The notes: generated from the letters alone by a model not told the origin. A stretch of DNA of 64,000 nt from Hirsutella rhossiliensis (GCF_020360975.1 NW_025408669.1:6262001-6326000), one strand, 5' to 3'; positions 23,597 through 35,890 are shown, counted from the first letter of the stretch. Translations and numbers: made by a program.

Positions 23597-23630
23597 TCAC
23601 AGGGCAAAGGCACCGAAACTTCTAGTCTTC

Positions 23631-23637
23631 TATAAAA
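23631..23637 (+). promoter_or_regulatory. TATA box of the Cys-rich secreted protein gene
   Basis: TATAAAA followed by a strongly pyrimidine-rich stretch (CTTTTCCCC, CTTCGTCTCTC, TCACCACCCTTC) typical of highly expressed fungal promoters. It lies 290 bp before the start codon, implying a leader of roughly 200-260 nt. Confidence 0.6.
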
Positions 23638-23710
23638 CCCTAGGCTCCGGGGAAAATCTTTTCCCCATCTTCGTCTCTCATTAGTCTTAACCTGCCTACA
23701 AGTCTCACCA

Positions 23711-23788
23711 CCCTTCTTTACTGCTGGTCTCTACCGCCCGTCTCTATAACCCTTCTTTACTGCTGGTCTCTACCGCCCGTCTCTATAA
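23711..23788 (+). repeat. 39-bp perfect tandem duplication in the gene leader
   Basis: Two identical adjacent 39-bp units, 23711-23749 and 23750-23788, each starting CCCTTCTTTACTGCTGG and ending GTCTCTATAA. They lie in the pyrimidine-rich region between the TATA box and the start codon. Perfect identity implies a recent duplication, and neither unit shows RIP. Confidence 0.9.
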
Positions 23789-23926
23789 ACTTACAATCTT
23801 TGTGAGCTTCCTAAAACCCCTTTCCATAAAGGCAATATAAGTCCCAGCTTCTAACGTTCTTTAAAGCGCCATTTCAGATCCCAACCTGCTTAGTCAGTTT
23901 CAGTCGACGGCAGTCTAACTATCGAC

Positions 23927-24538
23927 ATGGCTTTCTTCAATCGCTTTTTTGTCTTGGCGCTAGCTTTGCTAGCTTCGGGTATCAGTGCTGACGTCGGATG
24001 CTTGGCCGGCCGTTTCTATATCTCCGCATCTGGGGAGTGCTGTAGCACCGACTACGCTCGAGCCGAACGCGACGGTCAAGGCCAGGTGCTCAACGTTAGA
24101 TGTGGTTATATACCTGGTACTCTAGGCCCCGATGGTAAGATCCCTCAACATCTCGACGGCGTGCGAATATGCAATGGTGTATACAACGGAGATAAGTACA
24201 ATTGCCCCCACGGGGTGCATGCCTCCCAAGATTCTATCACCCGGGCGAAGCAGGTTGCTGGTGAAGGATGCTGTTCTCTACTTAAGCAGACCCGTGATAA
24301 GTCTGGCGTTTGCCGGCGGAACTATGTGGACTTCTCCGACGCCGAGGAGTCTAGGGCGTTCTGGGAGGCACGGGACCGCGATGGCTGCACAAGGGAAGGA
24401 GAACGCGGCGCCTGTTGTCCCGACCCGAAGCACTTTAGGAATGCCAACAAGGAGTGCAGTGAGAAGACCTCCCGGGGACAATCGCTGCCAGAGTGGCAGT
24501 TTAGGGACGTGCGCCGCTCAGATGGGTGCAATAACTAG
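23927..24538 (+). CDS. Small secreted cysteine-rich protein, candidate effector
   Basis: A 203-residue protein, single exon. Residues 1-21 form a signal peptide (basic residue at 6, hydrophobic core 7-16, cleavage likely after G-I-S-A). The mature protein has 14 Cys (25, 38, 39, 59, 82, 93, 115, 116, 129, 154, 163, 164, 177, 201), enough for seven disulfides, and no membrane segment. Residues 115-154 and 163-201 are an internal duplication: CC-x12-C-x24-C and CC-x12-C-x23-C, each ending with an aromatic, RD, R and DGC. The N-terminal part (GRFYxxxxGECC) resembles half a module. The CC-x-K/G...G-x-C rhythm recalls Cys-repeat secreted proteins of Pezizomycotina, but no named family is claimed. 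The start is supported by the signal peptide and the context GACATGG. CA/TG content is normal, so the gene has escaped RIP although transposon relics lie within 75 bp downstream and 540 bp upstream. A role outside the cell, perhaps in host interaction, is inference. Confidence 0.88.
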   Translation: MAFFNRFFVLALALLASGISADVGCLAGRFYISASGECCSTDYARAERDGQGQVLNVRCGYIPGTLGPDGKIPQHLDGVRICNGVYNGDKYNCPHGVHASQDSITRAKQVAGEGCCSLLKQTRDKSGVCRRNYVDFSDAEESRAFWEARDRDGCTREGERGACCPDPKHFRNANKECSEKTSRGQSLPEWQFRDVRRSDGCNN

Positions 24539-24612
24539 TCGGCTATATATATAGATAAACTTCTAGGACTTGCTATCCTTCTTCTTAGGATTATTCTCTA
24601 CCTTACTCTTAT

Positions 24613-26593
24613 TCTCGCGAAGAGAGATACGAGAAAGTGCATGTAAAATACATAAAGGTAAAATTAAAAGTAAGGGGTTAGGTAGGCAGGGCAAAGTTAT
24701 TTAATTCTTACGGGGGCAGCAATTATAGTAAGGGAGTAATTATTATATTGCCTTAATTTTCCTTCTTTCCTCTATCTAACGCCCCTCTTTATATTCCTCT
24801 AGTATCCTAATTAATAAAGAAGATCTTACTTAAAGAAGCTAGTAATATCCTCTTAACTACTAAGCCTTTTAGCGGTTTTTCCCTTCTATTCTAGCTATTA
24901 CCGGAATATCCGTCTTATCTCTCGCTACCTTTATAAGAAGCTATTACTACTTCTACTTCCCCTCGTGCCCCTACCCTCTTTTCTATACCTCCTTTTAGCT
25001 CCTTCTTCCTTCTTTTATACTAGTGTTTTTTAGCTTCCTAGGTCCCTCTTACTAAGGAATATCTCTAAGAATATAAATTATACTATGCTTTACGATATAC
25101 CCCCTTATCTATAGCCTACCCCTTAAAGGTAAAGCTAAATAATTAGGCTAGTTAGCGTATAAAGGAGGTCTTAATCTATATTTATCCCTTACTTAAGAAA
25201 TCTAGTTTTACTAGGCTCTTTTAAACCTACTTCTAGGAATAGGGGCCTAAGAAGGAATTAAATCTTATAAGAAAGGGGGTCTCTTTTAAGGATAAGTCCT
25301 TAAAAAGTACGCCTTTAAGAAGAATAAGTCCTAATTAAGCTAAGGGCCCTTTAAAAGGATAATCTTTAGTTTCTCTCTTTAGCTATAGATATCTTCTTCC
25401 TTATATATACTATTAGCTCCTCTTATAGACTTTTAAGTTAAGCTTTTAAGGATAGCTTCTTTTAAACGTTTTCTAGCGCTATTTACTAAAAAGATAGCTA
25501 GCTTTTACTTTAGTAAGGGCTTTATAAGACTATTAGCTTTTATTCTTACTATTAAAACTTAATAGATAGATTTTAGTCCCCTTTAAACCTTATAGTATAG
25601 CTAATACTAATAGATATTAATATACTATAGATAGGTTAATAGCTTACTATTTTCTTTAATAAGAATTTATATAGTCTATATATTATTATATTTTATAGCT
25701 AATAGGGACGAAACTTTTAGTTATAGAGATATAAGTAGCTAGCTAAGGAAAATAGTATCCTTTTAAGCTCTTAAAATAGCTAGTAGCTCTACCTCTATAC
25801 TTTAAGTTATAATAGTAGCTTACTATAAATCTCGTTAAGTAATAGATCCTTTAAAAAGGGATATAATATACTTATATAAGATCTTTCTATCTAAGGAATT
25901 ATCTATAAAGGACGAATCGCTTAAATAAAAAAAGATTTTAGTAGCTAGTTTCCTTTTATATACTCCTAGGTATAAACTATATAATTATATTAAATAAAGA
26001 TAAAGGATATCTTAGTCTATTACTTCTTAGTACCTAGGGCTAGGATTTTAGTTATACTTAGCTAGCTAGGAGACTATAAAAGAGATATCCGGTTTAGTAA
26101 AAATAACTTAAAAAAGTAAGGAGCTTACCTTCTATTAATATAGGTATTTCTCTTAATTCCTAGCTTAAAAAGATAGATTACGTAAAAGCTCTTTATTTAA
26201 TATAAGTTTAAAGGAAAGCTTCCTATTAAGGGAATTAAGAAGGAGTTTATAAGCGACCTTATTAATATAAGTATCCTAGGTAAGCTAGATAGTCTATTAA
26301 GACTTATTATATAAGATTTAAATTCCTAGGAACTACTTTAGCTTCCTTAGCTTAGTTATCTTATACTAGTATTATAAGCCTTTTATCGCCTCTCTTATAG
26401 TTAATTCTTTTTCTTTTAAGTAGGTCTAGATAATATTATTAATATAGAAAAAGATAGTAATTTTACCCTTTTATATTATATATAGTTCTTAAGGGACTTT
26501 CTTAAGCCTAGGACTTTAAGGGACCTTATTAAATACTATTACTAAAAATAAGGTAATCTTTATAATTTATATAGAGCTTTCCTAAGCTATAGA
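24613..26593 (-). mobile_element. Antisense Ty1/Copia 3' end: LTR, RNase H, end of RT
   Basis: The LTR occupies 24613-25097 (TCTCGCGAAG at the gene-proximal end, CGATA at the other), followed by a polypurine complement (CCCCC). The antisense RNase H/RT region runs to about 26593. It matches the Copia at 8060-9384 and 33540-35049 and is cut at the RT motif where another LTR begins. The LTR close to the Cys-rich gene keeps about a dozen CA/TG sites (for example GTGCATG at 24639, GGCAGGGC at 24685, GGGCAGC at 24715), whereas the equivalent antisense LTR at 13768-14234 keeps about two. The internal part is fully depleted. Confidence 0.8.
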
Positions 26594-26868
26594 TATCGCG
26601 TAGTATAGCTTAATTTCGTAGTTCTTAGAGATATCCCTTAGTATAAGGGACCTAGGAAGCTAAAAAACTAGGTTTAAAGAAGGAGCTAAAAGGAAGTATA
26701 AAGAAATAGGTAAAGGTAAAAGGGGAAGTAAAAGTAGTAATAGCTTTTTATAAAGGTAGCGAGAGATAAGATAGATATACTAGTAATAGCTAGAAAGGAA
26801 TAGAAAAACTAGTAAAAAGCTTAGTAGTTAAGAGGATATTAATAGCTTCTTTAAGTAAGATTTATAAA
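26594..26868 (+). mobile_element. Truncated Copia LTR, + orientation
   Basis: Starts TATCGCGTAGTATAGCTTAA and follows the 29238-29714 LTR for about 275 bp, through GCTTCTTTAAGTAAG, before turning into unrelated sequence. The next 220 bp (26869-27090) are RIP-mutated with no recognisable feature. Confidence 0.75.
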
Positions 26869-27090
26869 GGCTTTTACCTTATATAGGCCTAGACTAAGGT
26901 CTAGGCTAAGTCTATATATAAGCGGCCTCTACGCTTATATAGGCTAGGCCTATACTTCTATTCTTTTCCCTTTTTATAGATTATTAACCTTCTATTAATA
27001 GACTATACCTAAGCCTATACCTTTACTTACTTTATAATAATATAATCTACCTTTTATTTTACCTTCTTTAATTTTTATTTATTTATATTA

Positions 27091-29237
27091 TTACTTATAT
27101 ATAGCTTTAAGGGCTATAGTAAGGCTAATAAAGGCCTAGGCCCTTATTAATAGTCCTAGCTAGCTATAGAGCTTAGGGGCTTATAATTAATTAAGGAAAG
27201 GGTAGCTATATAGGTAAAGATAAAGGAAAGGTTAGTTTAGTTCCTCTTATACGGTGATTTTCCCCTTTAAGGGCCTTAGGGCTCTTAAGTTACTCCTTTT
27301 TAAGCTACTTAGCTATCCCTATCTTTATTTTAGCTAAGAAGGTTAAAAGGGCTTCCTTTCCTTCCTTAAACCTATAAAGAATAAGTAAGCTAAGGGACCC
27401 TTCTTACTTCTTAGAGGTCTAGTAAAGGATATCTCTTTCCTTCTTATAGTTTAAGTACTTTTAGATAAGGTGCCTAGCTATATACCTTTCTTAGCTATAG
27501 TAATAGTTATCTTAGTTTACTTTATTAGTTTTTTTTAAAAAGGAAAATAAGAAGCTAGCTTTAAAAAGAAGCTAGTAAAAAGCGAAGAGGGTCGGCCTAA
27601 GCCTCTTTATAAGGTCCTTTTTTAAGCTAAGGGCTAGTTAAGGGGTCTTTTAAATAAATATATAGTATTTACCTAGGCCCTTAGCTTTAAAGCCTTTAGC
27701 CGCCTTAGTAGCTTAGTATCCCTTTTAATAGTCCTTAGTAGCTTACTAGACCTTTCTTTATAAGTAGCTAATAAAAACTAAGGGGGTCCCTTAAGTAAGG
27801 GCCCTTAAGTATCTTTTAGCTAGCTAGTTAGTAAGCCTATTACTAAAGATCCTTAGGTAGCTAAGGTACTAGTATAGCTTTATATTATAAAAAGCTTATA
27901 AGCTAAATAAGAGCCTTTTAATATATATAGCTAGGTCTAAGAAACCTATAACCTTCCTTATAGCGGCTTAGCTATTTATAAAGTTATAGGTATTTATAAG
28001 GGGGTTAAGGGGGCTAAGCCTTAAGGTCTAAGGCCTCTTAGCTAGGTCCTTTAAGACCCTTAGTATCGCGAATAGCTCTATATTATCTACTTCGATTAAG
28101 GGCCCTAGGTTCTTATAGTACGCTTTAATAGGCTTATTTTCTAGGCCTATTTTATAAAAGGAGTAAGTATTAGTCTTTATAAAGGATCTCTTAAAGCACC
28201 CCTTTAAGCCGTTAGTATAAAAAGATAAAGGCTATAACCTAAAGTCTTTTAAGCTAGCTAGGCTAGCTAAGAGGCATTAGTATTACTTCTTAGCTAAGGG
28301 CTTAAGGGCCTTTATTATTATAATAAAGGCCTTAGGCTCTAAGGCCTATAAGGGTTCCTAGCTAGCTTTTCTTTTTTCTAAGTTATAATTAGGTCTTATA
28401 AGAGCTACTAAGCGTTTAAGGAGGCGGAAGAGCTATATATATAGCTTAATATAGCTTAAGGCCCTTAAGTTAAAGTCTAAGTTAGCGATATCGTCTTATA
28501 TAGCTAGGTTATAAGCTAACCTTATAAGGTAACTAAGTAAGAAGTATAGGGTTTAAAAGGTATAAGAGAAGTATACCTTTTTAAATAGTACCTTTAGTAG
28601 CGGTAAGGCTACTTTAGCGTTTAAAGCCTTAATAAGAGATCCTTTAAAGGCCTTTAAGACCTTTAAAAAAGCTTAGTTTTAAAGCCTTTAAAAAAGCTTT
28701 ATTAAGCTCTTAAGGGTCTTAGGCCCCTTATATTAAAGCTAGGCCTTATAGTTTACTATAAAGGTTATATAGGCTTAGTAGAGCTATTTAAAGGATTAAA
28801 ATAATAGGCCTTTTTATAAAAAGGTTAAGTAAGATAGTCCTTTAAAAGTAGCTTATATAAAGGCTACCTTCTTTTTAATATATTATTTAAATAAGAGCTT
28901 AAAATTAAAGAAGACCCTTAGCTACTATACTAAGGGCTTTACCTTAAAAAATAAGCCTCTTACTATTATACCCTTTAAAATAAGCTATTATTACTTACTA
29001 AAGTAAATAAGTTTTATCTTTAAAGGGTTAAAGTAAACCCCTTAGTCTTTAGTATATTTAAATAGGTTAGTAGCTATTACTCCTAGCTACTAAACGTTCT
29101 TCTTAGCTAAGGTTAATATTATAAAGATATTAAAGTTATTTATATAAGATAGCTAGTATCTCTTAGCCGCTAGTATCCCCCTTATATATAGGAGGAATAA
29201 AATAAGGCTAATAAGAAACCCTTAAAGCACCCTTATT
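27091..29237 (-). mobile_element. Antisense LINE, 3' part (interrupted by Copia)
   Basis: Matches the reverse complement of the LINE at 14942-17552 and the copy at 49797-51960 from the 3' end (TTATTACTTATATATAGC) through zinc finger, RNase H-like region and reverse transcriptase (GCACCCTTATT at the end corresponds to the conserved RT QGSP region). It continues on the other side of the Copia element at 35527. Confidence 0.8.
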
Positions 29238-29714
29238 TATCGCGAAGCGTAGCTTAATTTCGTAGTTCTTAGAGATATCCCTTAGCACGAGGGACCTAGG
29301 AAGCTAGAAAAATAGGTTTTAAAGAAAGAGCTAAAAAGAGGTATAAAGAAGAGGGTAGGGGTATAAGGGGAAGCAAAAGTAGCGATAGCTTCCTATAAAG
29401 GTAGCGAGAGATAAGATAGATATACTAGCAATAGCTAGAAAGGAGGGGAAAAACTAGTAAAAAGCTCGGTAGTTAAAAGGATATTAGTAGCTTCTTTAAG
29501 TAGGATCTTCTTTATTAATTAAGATACTAAATAGGTATAAAGAGGGGCGTTAGATAGAGGAAAGAAGGATAATTAAAGTAATATAATAATTACTCCCCTA
29601 CCTTTATTACTACCCCTATAAGAATTAAATCTCTTTACCTTACTTCTCTAACCCCTTACTTCTAATTTTACCTTTATATATTTTTATATACTTCTTATAT
29701 CTCTCTTTACGAGA
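29238..29714 (+). repeat. 5' LTR of the complete Copia
   Basis: 477 bp, TATCGCGAAGCGTAGC to CTTTACGAGA. Contains GAGATATCCCTTAGCACGAGG and a TTTTATATACTTCTTATA AT-rich stretch near the end. Five further full or partial copies occur in the window. Confidence 0.9.
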
Positions 29715-32700
29715 GTTATAAGCCTAGGAGGAATAGAATTCCTATACTTTCCGGCTGCTATAAAAGGCACCTTTCTTATATCTCTTATAGCTCCCTTTTT
29801 ACCTAACTCTTTTACCCTTCCTTATATTAATAACGAAAACCGACTCCTTTACTATCCCTATAGTCTATAGGACGATTCTTATAAAGCCCTAAGATTAGGA
29901 TAAGTAGGTAAAGGATCTACGGGCTCGTATAGATAGAAATATCTATAATTTAGTCTTCTCTAATAAGTAGGACCCTCTTAAGCCCCCTCTTTATCCTAGG
30001 GCAACGGAATTTATAGAGGGAGTATCCCTCTTCTCTAAGCTAACCTCTATATAGTAAAGAGCTTTTTCTACTACCTTAGGTAACTACGAGAGTTATTAAA
30101 AGGAATACCTTTATAAGATAAAGCTATTAACTACTACTTATACGGTAATAATAGAATCCGTTAGTATTATAAAGCTAATCTCTCTTTAAGAGGAAGAGAC
30201 TCCTAAGTAGTAGCTTTTAAAGCTCGAGACCTTAATAGCTCCCTCGAGGGGCTATATAACTAACCGTATTAGGAAGACCTATATAGTATATCTAGGAGCC
30301 TTTTCTACTAGGAACTTACTAGCTTCTTCGTAGCTAGCTAAGTAGGAAGAAATCCTTAAGGAAGCTAACTAATACTTCCTTATAGAAGCTCTTTCCGGCT
30401 AGTAGCTATAGGATATATCTCTACTAATAAAGCCTATTAGTAACGGTTACTCGACTATCTTTCGAGAAGCTAGCTAGGAACTAAACGAAGAGGCTGCTAG
30501 AGTATAATAGTAAGTAGTCTTATTCCTTCGTAGCTAGCACTCGACCTAGACGGCTCGACCTACTGCCCTTATAGCTGCTATAGCCCCTATTACTGCGGTT
30601 TACGCTGCTACTGCTACGGCTATTAACCCTCCGGCTCCTCCTCCCTCGAGAGTATTAACACTGTCTTTAACGGCTGCTCTAGGCCCGGCCCCGGCTCCGC
30701 CTCTTACTTCGGGCCCGGCCCCGGTCCCGTTAGTTAGACCGGCCTAACTAGTCCCCTAATAGACCTTTTAGTCCGTTAGTCGAAAAATCAAGGAACTAGT
30801 CGAAATCGAACCTCGTTAAAATTAGTAATAAGGGGTAAAAAGGGGGGGTTTTTAAGCAGACCTTTTAGATCGAGACAAGGATTCCTCGAAGAAGTAAAAG
30901 ACTAAGCGACGAAACGGCTGCCTAGTATATAAATCCCTAGGTTATCGATTATTATAATACTAGTAGGTCTTCGAGTAAAACTAACTTAAAGGATTTAACC
31001 CTTTAAAGAGGCTATAAGAAACGATATAATAGTCTCTTAAGGAGGACCCCTTATTATAAAAGAAGATAAATAAGATTTAGGTTACTAAGAAATAGTAACT
31101 AACGCCGCTGCCCTTATTCGAGCCGTAAATTCAAGGAAAAATCGTTAGTATAGTAAATCTAGCCTTTATCTTCCCTACGGATAAATAAGGCTAAGACTAA
31201 CCGTTAGAGCCCTCCGATTATCCCCTATAAAAATCAGCTATCCTTAACTCTAGTACTTCCCTCGATATCTATAATATACTCTTACGATTCCGGTCCTTTA
31301 AGAAGGTATAAAGGGAATATCTTATTACCGGGGAATTAACTATATAGATAAAGGGATACGGAAGGGTGAATTTTACGATAAAATTACTTAATAGGTCTAT
31401 ATAAATTCTTCGACGAAAAAGGGTAGCTTTTTACCCTCGATTTTTAACGAGCTTAATTTCCTTCCGCTTTCTTTAAGAGGAAGGAATCTTCTAAGATATA
31501 ACGTCTAAGCCTACGAGGCTAGTCTAGAAGATTTAGACTATTAGGCTTATCTAGGAAAAATTCGGTTAATTTATTCTCGAATTCCGACCTATCCTTAAGA
31601 AGGAATCTTTCGAGAAGTTAGCTTTCCCTACTTAAAGGAAGGTAGGTTTAAAGGACCCTCTTTTAGTAGCCTAAGGAAACGGCATTCTTTAGTACGCACG
31701 ACTTAGTTACCTAGGCCCCCTAGCTTTATATAAGCTAGGCTAATAATAGGGCGTACGAATAAGGGGCCTAAAGACCGTCGAATATAAATACTATAGCTAA
31801 GGAAAGACTAGGAGACGAATTTTTAGACGAACGCCTTTACGGCTAGACTAGCTATATAAGGAAATTTAGGTCGACTAGACCGACGTCTTTAGGGACTAGG
31901 AAAGCTTTATTAGGGTAATGTTTTTTATGGACGCTTTTTTAGGGATAGTTTTCCCCTATTTCTTATAGACCTACCTAAGTAAGTATAACTAGTCTACCTT
32001 CTAGGACTTCGTTAACTAGATAAATTCCTACTTTAGCTACGAGGTAAAGAAGATACGGTTTAATAAAGAGCTATTTATAAAGGATATCTTAAATTAGCTT
32101 CGAAAAAGGGGCATTTTACCCCTCTTATTAGTACTAAATACCTAGGCCTAGAACGGAAGGGTAGAAAGATTAAGGGGTACTATAATAGAAAGGGCCTATA
32201 CGATAAGACTTACTATAAAGCTTCTATATAACCTTTAAAGGGAAGTCGTTAAGACCGCCTATTACCTTTAGAACCGGACCCTAAGGACCTAAGGAATAGA
32301 CTAGAAATCTCCCCTTAAGGTCTTTACGAAAAAAAGGGCCTTGCTAGCCTACCTTCGTGCTTATAGCTATAAGGTATACGCTATAACTACCGATACGCAG
32401 CTAAAAAGGAAGAAGAAAAGAAAGCTTAATCTTAGAGCCTTTATTAGTTACCTCGTTAGTTATAATTCTATAAATATCTTCTGGATCTAGATTCCTCTTT
32501 TATAGAAGGTTATTTCGATAAGGGATATAATTTTCGACGAATCTAGCTTCTTTAATAGAAAGAGGGATTAATAGCCCCTCTTACTCTTATAACGTTAGCT
32601 AATATAAAAGATTTAAATCCCCCCTTCCTAATAGTCTTAAGAAGTGGTCCTAGATAAGGAAATAGAGAAAGAAACTAACGTCGAAGTAGTCGAGGATAAC

Positions 32701-35049
32701 GCCGACTTCGAAGAAAAAGAGGAAGGGACTAGAGTAGATAATCTAGATAAAGAAGGAGACTATAGGAAAGCGGTAGAGCTAGAATACGCCTACCTTCCTA
32801 CGCCTCCTCTTATAAAATAAGAAGAAGATCTAGAAGCAGCTTTTTCGGTTAGTCTTCCTATCTCGACCCTTAAGGGGGTAGAATAGGCACCTCTCTTAAA
32901 GGATTACTAAGCTGCCTTTTTATCCTTACTTTAAGAAGTAAAGGAAGGTATAAGGCCCGATACGGTTATAAAAGAAGACTAATCTCTCCTTTATTTCGAT
33001 CGTTTTTCTAACTTCTATCTAACGCCTATAAAAGATAGTTCCTATAGAGTATTTATAGTAGGCCGGCTTTTTAAGCCTCTATTAGTAAGGAAGGTATATA
33101 AAAGAGACGTCCTAGACCTACTAGTAAACTAAAAGTAGCTAGAAAAACACCCCTTTAAAGACTAGTTTTTCTAGGCCTAGAAAGACTACCTAGCTTTATA
33201 TAAAGAGATAGGGTCTCTTAAAGAGGTCCTTAAGGAAAAGGTAAGAGGAAAATAGGTCCTTAGCTATAAGTAGGTCTTTATCTAAAAGACTAATAAATAT
33301 AGCTTCCTTTAAAAGTATAAAGCTTAGCTAGTTATCTATAGGAATTAATAGGAAAAGGGGGATCTACCTACTAAGGTAACTACCTTAGTAGGGATATCTT
33401 TTCGGACCCTTATAGCTATAGTAGCAGAATACGACCTCTAGCTCGATTAAATAGATATAGTTAACGCCTTTATTAACTACTTAAGGAAGAAGAAGTTATC
33501 TATATATAACTTCCTTTTAGTTTCTAATAACTAAGAAAGGTTCTATAGCTTAGGAAAGCTCTATCTAGACTATAAAGATTACCCTTTCTTTAGTAATAGC
33601 ATTTAATAGGTTCCCTTAAAGCCCTAGGCTTTAAGAAAGTCCCTTAGGAACCGTATATAATATAGAAGGGTAAAATTATAGTCTTTTTTTATATCGACGA
33701 TATTATCTAGGCGTACTTAAAAGAGGAAGAAGCTATTACTAGGGAGGCTATATAAGGCCTATAATAAAGGTATAAGATAACTAGGCTAAGGGAGCTAAAG
33801 TAGTTCCTAGGGAGACTAATCCTTAGGAATAGGTCTTAATAGACTATCTAGCTTACCTAGGACGCCTATATCGATAAGGTCGCTTATAAATTCCTCCTTA
33901 ATTCCCTTAATAAGAGGCCTCCCTCTATACCTATATTAGATAAAGAGCTTTTACTTAATCTATTTTTTTAAGCTAGGGAGTAAGAGAAATACTAATATTA
34001 ATAGAAGGTAGGCTCCCTACTTTTTTTTAGCTATTTCTACTAAACTAGATATATCTTTTACGGTCTCTTAGCTAGCTAGGTATAACTAGAATCCTGGCCC
34101 TAGGCATTAAGAAGTAGTAGATATAGCTATCTTTTATCTCTATTTAACGAGATTATATAGTCTATGCCTAAGAGGGTAGGGAAGGAAATAAGCTATTAAA
34201 ATCTTCCTTTATTTAAGCGATTTATCCTTTACGGATAATTCCTTAGATAGAAAGAGCTTATAAGGGTATATTATATCCCTTTTTAAAGGAACTATTACTT
34301 AGAGAGCTTTAAAGTAAGCTACCGTTATAACTTTTAGTATAGATATAGAGCTACTAGCTCTTTTAAAGGCGTTAAAAAAAGCGATTTTCCTTAGCTAGCT
34401 ACTAATATCTTTATAACTATAAATTCCGTCCCTATTAGCTATAGAATATAATAATATATAGACTATATAAATTCTTATAAAGGAAAATAGTAAGCTATCG
34501 ACCTAGCTATAGTATATTAATATCTATTAGTATTAGTTACGCTAAGAGGTCTAAAAGGGACTAATTTCCGTCCGTTAGGTTCTAATAGTATTAATAAAAG
34601 CCGACGGTCTTACGAAGCCCTTACTAAAGTAGAAGCTAGCTATCCTTTTATAGTAAATTAGGCTAGAAGACGTTTAAGAAAAGCTATTCTTAGAAGCCTA
34701 CCTTAAGAGTCTATAAGAGGAGCTAATAGTATATAGGAGGAAGGAGACGTCTATAGCTAAAGAGAGGAATTAGGACTTATCCTAAAGGAGGGCCCCTAGC
34801 TTAATTAAGACTTATTCTTCTTAAAGGCCCCCTTTTTAAGGACTTATCCTTAAAGAAGCCCCCTTTTCTTATAGGACTTAATTTTCTCCTTAGGCCCCTT
34901 TTCCTAAAGTAGGTCTAAAAGAGCCTAAGGCTAAAACCTAGATTTCTTAAGTAAGGGATAAGTATAGACTAAGACCTCCTTTATACGCTTACTAGCCTAG
35001 GTATTTAGCTTTACCCTTTCTATAAGGGCAGGCTATAGCTAAGGGGGTA
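29715..35049 (+). pseudogene. Copia gag-pol, destroyed by RIP
   Basis: Readable on + through many stops: gag-like region about 29790-30960; integrase about 31690-32270 with the terminal catalytic Glu in [Q]NGRVERLRGTI (about 32150-32185); a charged linker; RT about 33370-33860 with LRTLIAI-type start; RNase H about 34090-34500. The YIDD box at 33690-33701 is intact because its codons (TAT ATC GAC GAT) contain no CA or TG. Premature TAA/TAG stand at former Gln and Trp codons throughout, so no functional product is possible. Confidence 0.85.
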
Positions 35050-35526
35050 TATCGTAAAGCGTAGCCTAATTTCGTAGTTCTTAGAGATATCCCTTAGCAC
35101 GAGGGACCTAGGAAGCTAGAAAAATAGGTTTTAAAGAAGGAGCTAAAAAGAGGTATAGAGAAGAGGGTAGGGGTATAAGGGGAAGTAGAAGCAGCGATAG
35201 CTTCCTATAGAGGTAGCGAGAGATAAGACGGATATACCGGTAACGGCTAAAAAGGAGTAGAAAAACTAGTAAAGAGCTCGGTAGTTAAAAGGATATTAGT
35301 AGCTTCTTTAAGTAGGATCTTCTTTATTAATTAAGATACTAGACGGGTATAAAGAGGGGCGTTAGATAGAGGAAAGAAGGATAATTAAGGCAATATAATA
35401 ATTACTCCCTTACCTTTATTACTACCCCTATAAGAATTAAATCTCTTTACCCTACTTATCCGACCCCTTACTTTTAATTTTACCTTTATATATTTTTATA
35501 TACTTCTTATATCTCTCTTTATAAGA
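35050..35526 (+). repeat. 3' LTR of the complete Copia
   Basis: 477 bp, TATCGTAAAGCGTAGCC to CTCTTTATAAGA. It differs from the 5' LTR mainly by C/T and G/A exchanges. Confidence 0.9.
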
Positions 35527-35890
35527 TTATTACTTAGTCTATAAAGGGCTAAACCTACCCTTTAAAGGCTAGCTAGATCTTCCTTTTAATAAGAAAGTAG
35601 TTTACTTAGCTTATAAGGGCCTTAAAGAGGTTTAAGTCCCTTAGGACCCTTATAAGCTATTCCTTTAATATAAAATCGAAGGCGCCCTTTATATTTAATA
35701 AAAGGGTATTAATAATAGCCTTCTTATTAAACTCCCGCTTCTTTTAAATATAATATAAAAGGAGGAAGGTTATATCTATATCTAACTATTATTTTCGTCC
35801 CCTTAGCTATATAGGGTTTAAAAGCCCGGTTATACTAGCTAAATAGCTTAGCTAGTTTAATAAGGATAAGGGTATATACTTAAAGTATAT
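35527..35890 (-). mobile_element. Antisense LINE, continuation beyond the Copia insertion
   Basis: Begins with the TTATT duplication and continues LINE RT-upstream sequence matching 51955-52270 (GGCTAGCTAGATCTTCCTTTTAA, TTAAACTCCCGCTTCTTTTAAA). Truncated near 35890 by AT-rich repeat sequence. Confidence 0.75.

Larger units (their letters stand above)
29238..35526 (+). mobile_element. Complete but RIP-inactivated Ty1/Copia LTR retrotransposon
   Basis: A 6289-bp element with two LTRs of exactly 477 bp (29238-29714, 35050-35526) and a perfect 5-bp target duplication TTATT (29233-29237, 35527-35531). LTR termini are inverted (TATCGCGAAG versus the CTTCGCGAGA-type end seen in the copy at 24613). 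The polypurine run AAGGGGG lies just before the 3' LTR. Domain order integrase-RT-RNase H identifies the Copia type. It is inserted in the antisense LINE; removing the element and one TTATT rejoins LINE sequence that matches 51930-51970. Confidence 0.92.

Noticed and set aside
23370..23600. 76-codon minus-strand frame upstream of the secreted-protein gene
   Set aside because: It begins in the inverted-repeat arm and runs into LINE sequence; no features of a protein.
24132..24554. Overlapping frames on both strands inside 23927-24538
   Set aside because: Shadows of the real gene, which has a signal peptide and regular Cys spacing in its own frame.
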